Shown: positions 1-8,700 of the stretch, in pieces
How the letters are laid out: every line of letters starts with the position of its first letter
Numbering within the stretch: the first letter of the stretch is position 1
Assembly (NCBI GenBank): GCA_964631325.1
Contig: CAZVWJ010000012.1
Location: 1-64,000 of the forward strand
Length of the DNA: 64,000 bases
Reading direction: 5' to 3'
From: CAZVWJ01 sp964631325
Lineage (GTDB): Bacteria; T1Sed10-126
Notes under the pieces: model-generated
Database searches by the model: none
What the model was told of the DNA's origin: nothing
What the model saw: the letters and a program-made list of their open reading frames with translations, nothing else
Position numbers and translations under genes: made by a program

Positions 1-73
1 TCACATCATCAATGGAAGTCTCCTCGGGCATTTCTTTGACCATTTGTAAAATTTCCTGTTTCGTTGTAGCCAT
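1..73 (-). CDS. antitoxin-like small protein, N-terminal part only
   Basis: The gene runs off the left edge, so only the first 24 codons are visible. They read MATTKQEILQMVKEMPEETS and continue IDDV. The ATG (73-71) follows a strong GGAGGT ribosome site. The pattern (short, acidic, 'EEITIDDVM'-like) resembles the small antitoxins often paired with RelE/ParE-type toxins, which usually continue into a Tyr-rich helix. That family assignment is from memory of the N-terminus alone. The partner toxin, if any, would lie outside the window. Confidence 0.55.
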   Translation of the reverse strand, partial: MATTKQEILQMVKEMPEETSIDDV

Positions 74-200
74 TTTTTTACCTCCAAACAAACATAATAA
101 CTTCTTTATTAAGTATAACCCATCTCACCTTAAAAATCGAATTGGGATTTTTAGACATATCATCATATCAACATATGTCCATATAATGATATGTTTGCAG

Positions 201-428
201 TCATTTTTTTGGGGAGGTTCTGAAAACGGAAAATTTGAGCCACTGGATAGTCGCGAGAGTTGTGAAATTTTCGTCTGTCATTATCTCTGTTTTTGCTACT
301 TCAATCGGTCCTTGATAATTCACGCCTTCGTGATTCAAGCTGGAGGAAACGAACTTTCCTTGCGCATTTAATCTCAATCTCCATCCTGGGAAATGAATAA
401 CTTTTTCATTTTGTGTTGTTGAACAACC
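201..428 (-). pseudogene. decayed coding remnant of unknown family
   Basis: A 75-codon open frame without a start codon sits between stops at 429-431 and 201-203. Its composition is protein-like: it contains KVIHFPGWRLRLNAQGKF, later NYQGPIEVAKTEIM and ENFTTLATIQW. Such a run with ordered hydrophobic/polar alternation and no start suggests the tail of a broken gene. I do not recognise the family. The plus-strand frame across the same bases is only its shadow. Confidence 0.35.
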
Positions 429-434
429 TTATCC

Positions 435-493
435 CCGGAAATTTTTCGATATTTGGAATAACTTAAAAACTTAAAGTACGATACCCCGTTTTA
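435..493. repeat. diverged 60-bp repeat, copy 1
   Basis: The bases match 2767-2826 with roughly 80% identity by eye. The shared part covers the last codons of a lost gene (KTGxRTxxF then TAA on the minus strand) and the 30 bases after it, containing the core 'aaatttttcgatattt'. The two copies flank the small genes at 1337-2241, so the left edge was probably rearranged by duplication. Confidence 0.5.
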
Positions 494-597
494 TCCTTCT
501 TGTAAGGGATCAAATGAAGAAGCTGACCGTCCGCCAGACCGGGAACGTCCTCGTAGAACTGAATAATCATCTGAATAACTGGCCTCCGCCTTATCCG
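463..597 (-). pseudogene. C-terminal remnant of an unknown protein
   Basis: This open frame has no start and ends QFYEDVPGLADGQLLHLIPY then KKDKTGYRTLSF and TAA at 463-465. The upstream part in the neighbouring frame also looks coding (DKAEASYSDDYS), which suggests a frameshift. The final codons plus about 30 downstream bases recur near 2767-2826, where the same tail reads KTGSRTFTF. Family not recognised. Confidence 0.35.
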
Positions 598-1336
598 CTA
601 CCAGAACTCAACTAAATACACAACAATCTATCCAAAATTTTGAACTACCGAATAACTAACTGTTACGCTTAAAGACTGAGTATAAGAAGATTTTGATCTT
701 AAATAGGTTTATTTAACAACTTCACACTCGCATTTGTTCTTCAGTAGACATCTTACTCAGGAGGGGCTCAATATTCATAATTATCACATCACTAAAAAGT
801 TTACCCTAACCCTGAATAAAAGTCCAATTTTGATCCAAACTCATAGAATAGATTTTGCCCCTTCTTAAACTTCGGTCAAATTTTCATTACGTGCGCACAA
901 ACTTAAGAAAGGTGTTGACCCCGGGGCAACAAAATTGGTAGGATAGGAATACAGTCAAAGAAAAATGAAGCAAGCGGGGTCACCCGCTCTTTTTTCATGT
1001 ACACTTTCCTGGCCGGCCTTTTATCTTTCACTTCTCCCAATATCCCGAAAACTTCCAGCCACTGAAGATGCTAATCACACCCGGAGAACCTGGCAAACCC
1101 GTGCAGGTTTTCACAATTGTGAACAGGTGCACGGGTATAGACTGGAGGATGGGGAAATATTGGCCAATTTTTCAACGATTTGTCGGTGTAAACCTAAAAC
1201 CTGGAAGGCTGGCACTGGAGTGAAGGCTGGTATTAAAGTTCAACTACGACCCAAATCTATTAGCGACATCCATTGGAATCTCAAATCTCAACCTCCGTCC
1301 CAAGAAAGAACCCGCGAGAGGATTATCTTTCCAAAA
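598..1336. other. gene-poor stretch
   Basis: I see no gene I can support here. A plus-strand frame from 965 overlaps a terminator-like hairpin at its own start and has no ribosome site or recognisable motif. A nine-codon minus-strand frame near 720-750 (MSTEEQMRV) looks like another decayed start. The stretch is A/T-rich and is probably degraded accessory DNA. Confidence 0.4.
973..995 (+). terminator. rho-independent terminator-like hairpin
   Basis: AGCGGG (973-978), loop GTCA, CCCGCT (983-988), then C and six T. The shape is that of an intrinsic terminator for plus-strand transcription. No intact plus-strand gene precedes it, so it is probably left from a lost gene. Confidence 0.5.
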
Positions 1337-1693
1337 TTAACTGCTTTTGTTTCTCTCTTGAAAAAAACTTCTAATAGCCCTAAAAACTTCTCCTCTATCC
1401 CTAAGCGTAAACCTATTAAAATCATTCAATTCTAATACTGTTCTTTCAAAGGTATCTTCTTCTTTGGTTATTATCCATCCCCCATCAGGTCCACCAGACA
1501 GTTTAAATCCACCAGTTATTGATCTCTCTACATTTTTAAAATCAATCATTTTTAAACAATTTAAATTTTTGCCAGTAAATGATATTTCCAATCTATAAAG
1601 ATCTTCCGACGGTCCAGGATCATACCAAGTCAACTTTGTATTATTTCCTATATAAAGTTCATTTGTGCCCCAAAATTTAATTTTAGAATCCAT
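1337..1693 (-). CDS. hypothetical protein, 118 aa
   Basis: The ATG at 1693 (MDSKIKFWGTNELYIG) is chosen because GGGAG lies seven bases upstream; a TTG two codons earlier is also in frame. The protein is soluble, with alternating charged and hydrophobic residues, a Gly-rich turn (GGFKLSGGPDGGW) near residue 65 and a basic C-terminus. I do not recognise a family. It follows the 174-aa gene at 1717-2241 by 23 bases in the same orientation, so the two probably form a pair. Small beta-rich proteins in such pairs are sometimes immunity proteins, but nothing in the sequence proves that. Confidence 0.6.
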   Translation of the reverse strand: MDSKIKFWGTNELYIGNNTKLTWYDPGPSEDLYRLEISFTGKNLNCLKMIDFKNVERSITGGFKLSGGPDGGWIITKEEDTFERTVLELNDFNRFTLRDRGEVFRAIRSFFQERNKSS

Positions 1694-1716
1694 TTTCAAT
1701 CTCCCACTCTATTCAA

Positions 1717-2241
1717 TTAGTACTTCCCGGCAATTAATCGATGATCACGTAAATCTTCAAGATACTTTATACATTGTTCGATATATTTGTTAAACATCCC
1801 TAATGATTCTTTTAATTTTGAAAACTTGGCTTCTGTCTCTTCAGCAGGTAGATAAATATTTATCAACATTAAAACCGAATCCAACCATATCAATTCAATT
1901 AAATTCAGGTTCGGATATTGTGGTCCAAAAGTATTTATTACATATTGGCACCGCCTTAATGATTGATTAACTAAAATTTCAAATTTTGGCAAATCAGAGG
2001 GGGGGTCTTTCAAATAATCAAGGTACGTTTTAAGGACATTTCGATGCAAAGCAATTAATTCTTTACGCCATTCTTTCTCTTTGCCTGTTGGGGTATCTTC
2101 CAGAAAAATAATATCCGGTTTTTTCCTGGGGACATTACTATTCTTTCCATATATCCCTTGTAGATCTATAGCAAATGAAATTAATTTTTGATTATCTGAC
2201 AATATTTCTTTACTTATTTCGGGGAGATCGAGTTCAGGCAC
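1717..2241 (-). CDS. hypothetical helical protein, 174 aa
   Basis: A GTG start (2241) is supported by AGGAGGGG six bases upstream. The product is largely alpha-helical, with no signal peptide or membrane segment. A central hydrophobic stretch (LNLIELIWLDSVLMLINIYL) and a C-terminal amphipathic helix ending in RDHRLIAGKY stand out. No family is recognised. It is the upstream partner of the 118-aa gene and lies beside decayed defence genes, so it is plausibly part of an accessory two-gene unit. Confidence 0.6.
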   Translation of the reverse strand: MPELDLPEISKEILSDNQKLISFAIDLQGIYGKNSNVPRKKPDIIFLEDTPTGKEKEWRKELIALHRNVLKTYLDYLKDPPSDLPKFEILVNQSLRRCQYVINTFGPQYPNLNLIELIWLDSVLMLINIYLPAEETEAKFSKLKESLGMFNKYIEQCIKYLEDLRDHRLIAGKY

Positions 2242-2456
2242 ATAAGCCCCTCCTGATTGAAAATTATTAATATTTTATTTTGTTTGGCACCAGTTTTAAT
2301 AGATATCACAAAAGACTCAGAGTAGTTAACCAGAACTACTGCTTGCAAGGAGACTTCTAATTGTAGAATAAAAAAAGTTAGATCCAATAACTACCAAATA
2401 TCCAAACGTAGTATTCAATTCGATGATGGATCGATTAGAAATTCTAGCATCTACAA

Positions 2457-2729
2457 TTAATTATTCAGAACATTTTCTAAGTTCTCGTCTGCCGATATTA
2501 CCCAAAGCATTAGTTTCCCCCGCGAAGCTCCCGTGTAGTATTCTTTCGTGTATTCATCTCGCAGCTTTGGATTTATTAAAAATACTACGTCTGCTTCTAA
2601 GCCTTTAAATGCTTTAATCGTTGAAAAGGGTATTTGACTTTAACTCCTAGGACGAGTCGTGAATTTGCTTAAACTTTGCTTCCCTGCAAAATCAAATTTA
2701 TCATAGTTTAAGCGGGTATGCAAAACCAT
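2457..2729 (-). pseudogene. C-terminal fragment of a superfamily 1 (UvrD/Rep-type) helicase
   Basis: Read on the minus strand, the frame gives LNYDKFDFAGKQSLSKFTTR, an in-frame stop (2640-2642), then PFSTIKAFKGLEADVVFLIN, later YYTGASRGKLMLWVI and a stop at 2457. 'STIxxFKGLEADVVFL' and 'YxGxSRxKLxLxVI' are motifs V and VI of SF1 helicases. The internal stop and missing motor domain show that the gene is dead. It marks an older helicase-containing system at this edge of the island. Confidence 0.75.
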
Positions 2730-2766
2730 TGGTGATCTCCGACTCTATCTGCCAAGGGATAATTCA

Positions 2767-2826
2767 CCGAAAATTTTTCGATATTTTGCAATAACTTAAA
2801 AAGTAAAAGTACGAGACCCGGTTTTA
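2767..2826. repeat. diverged 60-bp repeat, copy 2
   Basis: Second copy of the repeat at 435-493. On the minus strand it encodes the tail KTGSRTFTF then TAA. A 24-codon minus frame starting at 2870 (MEKNMDLEDISQFVSKTGSR) runs into it just downstream of the KAP gene; whether it is translated is unknown. Confidence 0.45.
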
Positions 2827-2883
2827 GAAACAAATTGAGATATATCTTCTAAATCCATATTTTTCTCCATTTACATAAAAACT

Positions 2884-5778
2884 TCAGTTTTCTATTCCGG
2901 TTATAGTTTTCATGTATTTCCCAAACTCTTGGACCTTCTTAATACGGCTATTTTGAAGGTCCTTTATAAACTCTCTCCATTTCTTTGTTTGTTCCCCAGA
3001 CAAATCATCATAAATAATACCCAGACATTTTAAGTACCCCGCTGATCTACTGGGTATATCATCTCTTTCCATACGGTCTTTTTGGGTAGGGCTAGCGACC
3101 TTATAAATTTTTGAAGACAACTCGTTAATAGAATCTTCATCTGGATCAATCTCACTTTTCATTTGTTCGTATATCCTACCCAAATAATATACTTTCATTT
3201 CTTGTTCAGTAGCGCTATTAATTCTATTTACGGACTTGGCAAATCTTTGTGTAAAATATTGTTTGACTTCTTCAGTCAGCTTTAGTTCATCTACCATCTC
3301 GTCAGTAACGTAATCTATAACGTCTTGACTGGCATCTAAATTTGAAGAAATTGGTATTTTAAAAATGAAATCTATTAAAAACTTGGTTCTTGGTGCTCCC
3401 TTATCTCCTTTGTAAAAATGAAAGCAAGGTATTAAGAGTCTATTGTTATTCACATCCTTTAAGATTCGCGCGGTTTTACTCAGTAGCTTTTCAAACGCTT
3501 CTAAATTAATTTGGTTTTCTAAAGCTAATATCGAAGCAAAAATGTGATCTGTCTCATCTTTCTTATATCTATCATCTTCATCTTTAAACTCGTCCGCTAA
3601 ATCAAGCATCTTCGAAATCATGTTTGAGCGAACTTTAACTGCTTCATCCCCTTCGAGGTAAGAATCAAGTTCCTGGTAATTGTCAAAATACTTTATTTTT
3701 CCTGGGACTGGAGCATCTGGATCAGGCTCTAACGTATCCGCATAATCCTTAAACATTACTGGCTTAACATACTTCGCAACTGCCTTTTCCTCTTCTTGTA
3801 ATATTTCAATTGCCTTGTCAAAACGGGGAGCCGGGTGATCTACGAAGAATTCACTAATACTTTTTGAAATCGTTTCAGAAACGTCGCTGTTAGGCACACT
3901 TTCGTGATGTGAAACAAATGCTCTTAGAATTTCTTCATTAAAACTATTTTCAGCTTTTTCTGAACTTATTAATCGAGCCAAATAGACAAATACCTCTTTC
4001 GAATCAACTCGATTTACTGATAGAATCTCAAAGAGGGGATTAATAGGAAAATCTGTTAAATACTCAGGATCCTGCTGAATCAAGGTGATCAGTCGATCGA
4101 TTACAACTTTATAAATTTCTGTCTTCCCTTCTTTATAATCTGAAGCAAGTTTCGCTGACGAAATAAGAATATCCTTCAAATCTTCAAATCTTTCATTCTT
4201 ATAACATTCGAAAAGCTCTTTCCGTAAAACCGAAGTGTATGGTTCGATATATTTGATTTCTTCAGGATGGAAATCATTCCGGAACCCTTCTGAATCATAG
4301 ATAGCTTCCTGGAATACGGATATATTTTCCGAATCTTTATGGGATGGATCAGCGAGATCAATAAAGGGGTCAAGATCCTCCACGTCATTAACTCGGGTTT
4401 CTCTCAGAAATGACTTCAACGTGGCTCCAAGAGATTTGTTTGTAGCATGAACAGGATCATTAAGAGTCTTGTGGAGTGGCTCATACTTTTGCTCTCGCTC
4501 GTCTACATTTAAATCAAAGTAATCCCTCAGATCTTTTAGTAGAAATTTGTTTTTTTCCAGCCTTTGATAAAAACTCGGGAAAAATTCCTGCAGAACCAAA
4601 ATTTTTGCTAAAAAATCGAGATTACTTGTCACAACATTCCTTTTAATTTCTGGTTCTTCATCATCTTCAGATGTTTCAAGCTTTTCAGCCAATTCTCTCA
4701 AAACAACAATATTGTTAAGTATTTGCTTTATTTTTCTGGGGTTTTTAATTTTTGCCTTGTATAGGACATCTAGAACCTCGTGGGGGAGTTTCACTTGGAG
4801 AGTATCGTTCTGTTCATCGATAAATTCTTCTGTGTTTTCCGCTTCCAATTTCGGTATGCGGAGCTGAGTTTGGAACATCTTTCTTAAAAATTCTCTACCA
4901 AATTTTTCATCAGCATTTGCCTTTTGTGATATATGAGAGATGAGAGCTTCCTCATCACAAGTAATCACAAATATGCAATCTTCATTTTCCATAAAAGTTT
5001 TGACTGAGATTAAAACTTCATAAGCAATTTCTGGCTCACATCTATCTAAATTGTCAATACCTATTATCAATTTCTCGAAATTCCCTTCCCTGTTTAAGGA
5101 TTTATTTACAATTGACTGAAAAATTTTCTCGTAAGCTCCAGACCATTCTTTTCTCGGATTTAAGGCTCTAATTTGAGGCTTGGCAACATACGAAATCAAT
5201 TCCTTGATAACAGATATCCCAATAATGGTACTTATGATTCCCAGAGATTGAGCAAGACTTCCGTACCAATATGCTATACCGGCTACGACAAAACCTACCG
5301 TATAAAGTGTTACGTAAAGTATTAATTTAGGAGGATTTTTGACTAAATTTTTCCACAAAGTACTTAAATTTGACTGAATTTCCTCAGTGACATCGTATAG
5401 TTGAGAAGTAATATCGCTTTCCCCTAATATCCCATCAGATTCCCCCAATTCATCTCCAATTAATTCATCTATTTGTAAAAGTAGCTCAGTCCGAACAGAG
5501 CCCTCGGCGTGCTTCCAAGCGTCAAAGTTAACACAAATATATTCATTATTTTCTTCTTTGAGTCTATTGAATAATAATTTGACTACTGAACTTTTACCGG
5601 ACCCCCAAGGACCAAAGAGACCTATATTGAATGGAGGATCAACTTTCTCAATTATGGTTTTAAGTGTTTTGGCATATTTTTTTCTCCCAAACTCATCCTC
5701 GCCGGGTGAGCCAATTTCTTCGTCGGGTAAAAGATAATATTCCTCATTGCCGCCAACTTCATTTTGAGAGCTACTCAT
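2884..5778 (-). CDS. KAP-family P-loop NTPase with two membrane helices, 964 aa
   Basis: I set the start at the ATG whose A is shared with the last base of the preceding gene's stop (TGATG); a TTG nine bases upstream is in frame. Residues 56-63 give Walker A GPWGSGKS and residues about 238-247 give a KAP-type Walker B (IIGIDNLDRC). Between them lie two hydrophobic helices (about 151-172 and 177-195), as usual for KAP NTPases, whose membrane helices interrupt the P-loop domain. The remaining 700 residues are acidic and helical with no motif I know. KAP proteins are predicted membrane-tethered ATPases, and some (QatA, PifA) act in anti-phage defence. Its overlap with the TPR/PIN gene implies co-translation, so it is probably the membrane or energy-using part of that module. 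Confidence 0.85.
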   Translation of the reverse strand: MSSSQNEVGGNEEYYLLPDEEIGSPGEDEFGRKKYAKTLKTIIEKVDPPFNIGLFGPWGSGKSSVVKLLFNRLKEENNEYICVNFDAWKHAEGSVRTELLLQIDELIGDELGESDGILGESDITSQLYDVTEEIQSNLSTLWKNLVKNPPKLILYVTLYTVGFVVAGIAYWYGSLAQSLGIISTIIGISVIKELISYVAKPQIRALNPRKEWSGAYEKIFQSIVNKSLNREGNFEKLIIGIDNLDRCEPEIAYEVLISVKTFMENEDCIFVITCDEEALISHISQKANADEKFGREFLRKMFQTQLRIPKLEAENTEEFIDEQNDTLQVKLPHEVLDVLYKAKIKNPRKIKQILNNIVVLRELAEKLETSEDDEEPEIKRNVVTSNLDFLAKILVLQEFFPSFYQRLEKNKFLLKDLRDYFDLNVDEREQKYEPLHKTLNDPVHATNKSLGATLKSFLRETRVNDVEDLDPFIDLADPSHKDSENISVFQEAIYDSEGFRNDFHPEEIKYIEPYTSVLRKELFECYKNERFEDLKDILISSAKLASDYKEGKTEIYKVVIDRLITLIQQDPEYLTDFPINPLFEILSVNRVDSKEVFVYLARLISSEKAENSFNEEILRAFVSHHESVPNSDVSETISKSISEFFVDHPAPRFDKAIEILQEEEKAVAKYVKPVMFKDYADTLEPDPDAPVPGKIKYFDNYQELDSYLEGDEAVKVRSNMISKMLDLADEFKDEDDRYKKDETDHIFASILALENQINLEAFEKLLSKTARILKDVNNNRLLIPCFHFYKGDKGAPRTKFLIDFIFKIPISSNLDASQDVIDYVTDEMVDELKLTEEVKQYFTQRFAKSVNRINSATEQEMKVYYLGRIYEQMKSEIDPDEDSINELSSKIYKVASPTQKDRMERDDIPSRSAGYLKCLGIIYDDLSGEQTKKWREFIKDLQNSRIKKVQEFGKYMKTITGIEN

Positions 5779-8700
5779 CAATAACAACTTCTCAGGACGA
5801 GGTTTAGGCGCCAGAGGGGGGCGGCTTGCTCAATTGGTAGGTACCAAACGAATTTATTGATACCATCCCGGAAAAGCGGAGCCATCTCAGGCCAAATTCT
5901 TACAATCTCTTCCATTCTTTCACCGAATCGAGAAGCTGACTCTTCTGGTTCTCCTTCAGAAATTGAGGAGGATAGTAGAGCCTCAACTATTGACTCAGCT
6001 TCACCGGTTAAATTATTGTCTTCCTTTGAAGGTAATGGCTTATCAGTTTCTTCAGAAGCCTTTTCTGCTCTTTTTTTAAGATGTTTAAATAATTTCTTTC
6101 TTAGATCTTCTTCATCTAAATACCCTATCTGTGTGCCAAAGAATTCTAACGCCAGTCGGGAATTAATATCCTCAATCTCAAAAAGTTCATCAAAATCAAA
6201 TTTTTCAATAACCTCCAGCAACTTTCCCCTTAACTCTGGATACATTGACCTATGGCCGACAATGGCATTTAACAAAGTCCACGCAATATCTTTACCTGGT
6301 TCTTCAATTACATCATTAAGAGCCTGTCTTGTATATTTTTTCATTAGATCCGACGAGACTAAAAACCCCATGTCTTCTCCAAAAGTCTCTTCGACTACAT
6401 CATTTCTTGCCCGACCAAGAAATGAATTTAAAGCATTCTCCCCAAGAGATGGGTCATTCATAAATTCAGGGTGAATCGATCTTTCATCTTCCTCTCCAAC
6501 CATGAAGTTTGAAACCAATTCTTCTTCTACATCCATATCTTCTATCAGGTCAATCGGGAATTTTTCATATCTTGAAAATAAGCCCATGAATAAGAAAGTT
6601 CGCTTCTTTACTTCCCTCGGATATGCCACATCGTTCCATAACTCAAAGTCCCGATCGAATGTAAGAAGATCAGTTTGTTCCATATTAATCCTAAAATGCT
6701 TAAAAATTTGCTCATTATTTATACCCGAACGGAGAATAATATTCTGTAATTGAGAAGCGTGTATCCAATTCGCCAGCAAGTATTCCTCTTTGGTTAGCTG
6801 TTCGTGATATTGAAGACGGTTCAGTTCTCGATTCACCCATTTAAGCGTAATCATGAATGATTCGGTATGTAGAGAATCAGGATTCAAGAGCCCGTCTAAA
6901 ATTTCCTCAGCTTTCTCCAAGGTCCAGGGATCGTCTTCTTGAAATTGCATTACCAAATTAAACAGGTGAATTAATCGAACAGCCGAAGCCCATTGATCCG
7001 ATAAATTCTGCAATAAATCAACGCGATCATCCGAAGACAAGTTTTGTAATTCTTGATAGAGAGGGGCAGGAAAATGTTTTGGAAGATGTGCGAACCGATG
7101 GAATGCTTCTTCAAGACCCTCTTGATTGATTAGTTTTCGTGCTGCCTCTTCTAAAGATTCGTCTATTTCAGTAGCGTCAACTTCTTCATATCGAAGGAAA
7201 TTTCTGAAAGACTCGGCTTCGGGAGGGATAAAATCTTCCCTTTTTAATGTTTGCGGCTCTGTGCTGGCCTGAGATTGTAGTTCAAAGTGGTAGAACGGAA
7301 GTGATTTCTCACGATATCTATGAACTTGTTCCATTCGTTCTTTTAACGAATCTGCTTCTAACAACTCATCTAAGACGTCTTCAAACTCTTGCCTATCTCT
7401 ATCGAACCACTCCGACCAGGTTTGTTCCAGAACATCCTCGATAACTCCTTCATCCCTCGACAAAAATCCACATTCAATACTTTCAAACGTAAATTCCTCA
7501 TCTGTATCTTGATCCACAAATTTAATGCTATCGCAAAATTCATATTGGGAGTCCAATTCGTTTGGAGAAATTAAAAAAGTTTTCCGACCGGTCCTATCTT
7601 GTAACTCTACCTGTTCACTCTCTCTGTTTACTATAGTTGCGAGCGTCGGCCAAATTTCATTTGGCTTAAATTCGAATCCTGCAAACTCTATGGTTCCTTG
7701 AGGCTCTAAAGCAAGTGGATCGGCTATTCCAGCTAAATTTATATTTTTTTGAATTTTGACTGGCAAATCCCGAAAGAACCGCTGAAGTTGTGCCCGCATA
7801 GTTTTCTCTCGCGATTCATCTTCTAAATCCTCGTCTAAAAAACTAATTAAAAATTCTCGTATCGCTTCCCCCACAGAATTAATGAGAACCCCTTCGTTTA
7901 ATTCTCTCGGAGCTAACATCCTATTGTACAGCCATTGTAAATAATTTTTTCGAAATTTTGACTCCACTTGTGAATCCCCGTGAGTTATTTGAATAGCGTT
8001 GCACATAACCCTTCCTATATTTTGTCCATAAAAGACAAGATCATCCTGTTCATACTTCGTGAGTTCAAGAATTCGACGTATACCAAGCATATCAACAAAC
8101 AGATTCGAAAATATCCAATTACTATATGCTCGCTTCTCATTTTTATTTAAATTACCACTCGACCATATTTCAATTAATACAGCAGATATTTCATGAAATA
8201 GATTCATCGTATATCTTACTTCCCCCATTGAATTTTCAGCTTCAGTATCACTGGGGAATTGCAAATTGTCTTTGTCAATTTGAGTCCCACTAACGTATCG
8301 TCTTAAAACTTCAAGTTCATCTGTTCCTTCCACTGATAGCCCAAATCTATTTTCTTCAAAACTACTCTCATTAAGCCAATACAATATTTCCTCTGAATCT
8401 ACGGGTAGATACCGTAAATCAGCTTCCCGCATATAAATCAAGTCACGATAGTAATGCTCTTCACTATAAAAATTATCTATCGTTGATTCAGATGATTCAT
8501 CTTCTTGATACCTTTCTTCATGGCTTTGTCTTATCTTCTTTAAAACCTCTGGCATGCCGACAATTGGATTGCCCTGTATGTTCCCATGCCCACTTACATA
8601 TCTATCATCAGTACAAACGACACTCTCTTCTGAAAAATCACCGGTTAAAAGATCCACAAGTACTCTATAATTTGGTTCACGCATTTGTTCATTACTTATT

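Noticed and set aside
12..371. Plus-strand 119-codon frame at the left edge
   Set aside because: It is the complement of an antitoxin start with a good GGAGGT site and of a minus-strand gene remnant.
965..1435. Plus-strand 156-codon frame
   Set aside because: It begins on a terminator-like hairpin, has no ribosome site, has no recognisable motif, and overlaps the better-supported minus gene at 1337-1693.
2423..2608. Plus-strand 61-codon frame
   Set aside because: The minus strand of the same bases encodes SF1 helicase motifs V and VI, so the plus frame is a shadow.
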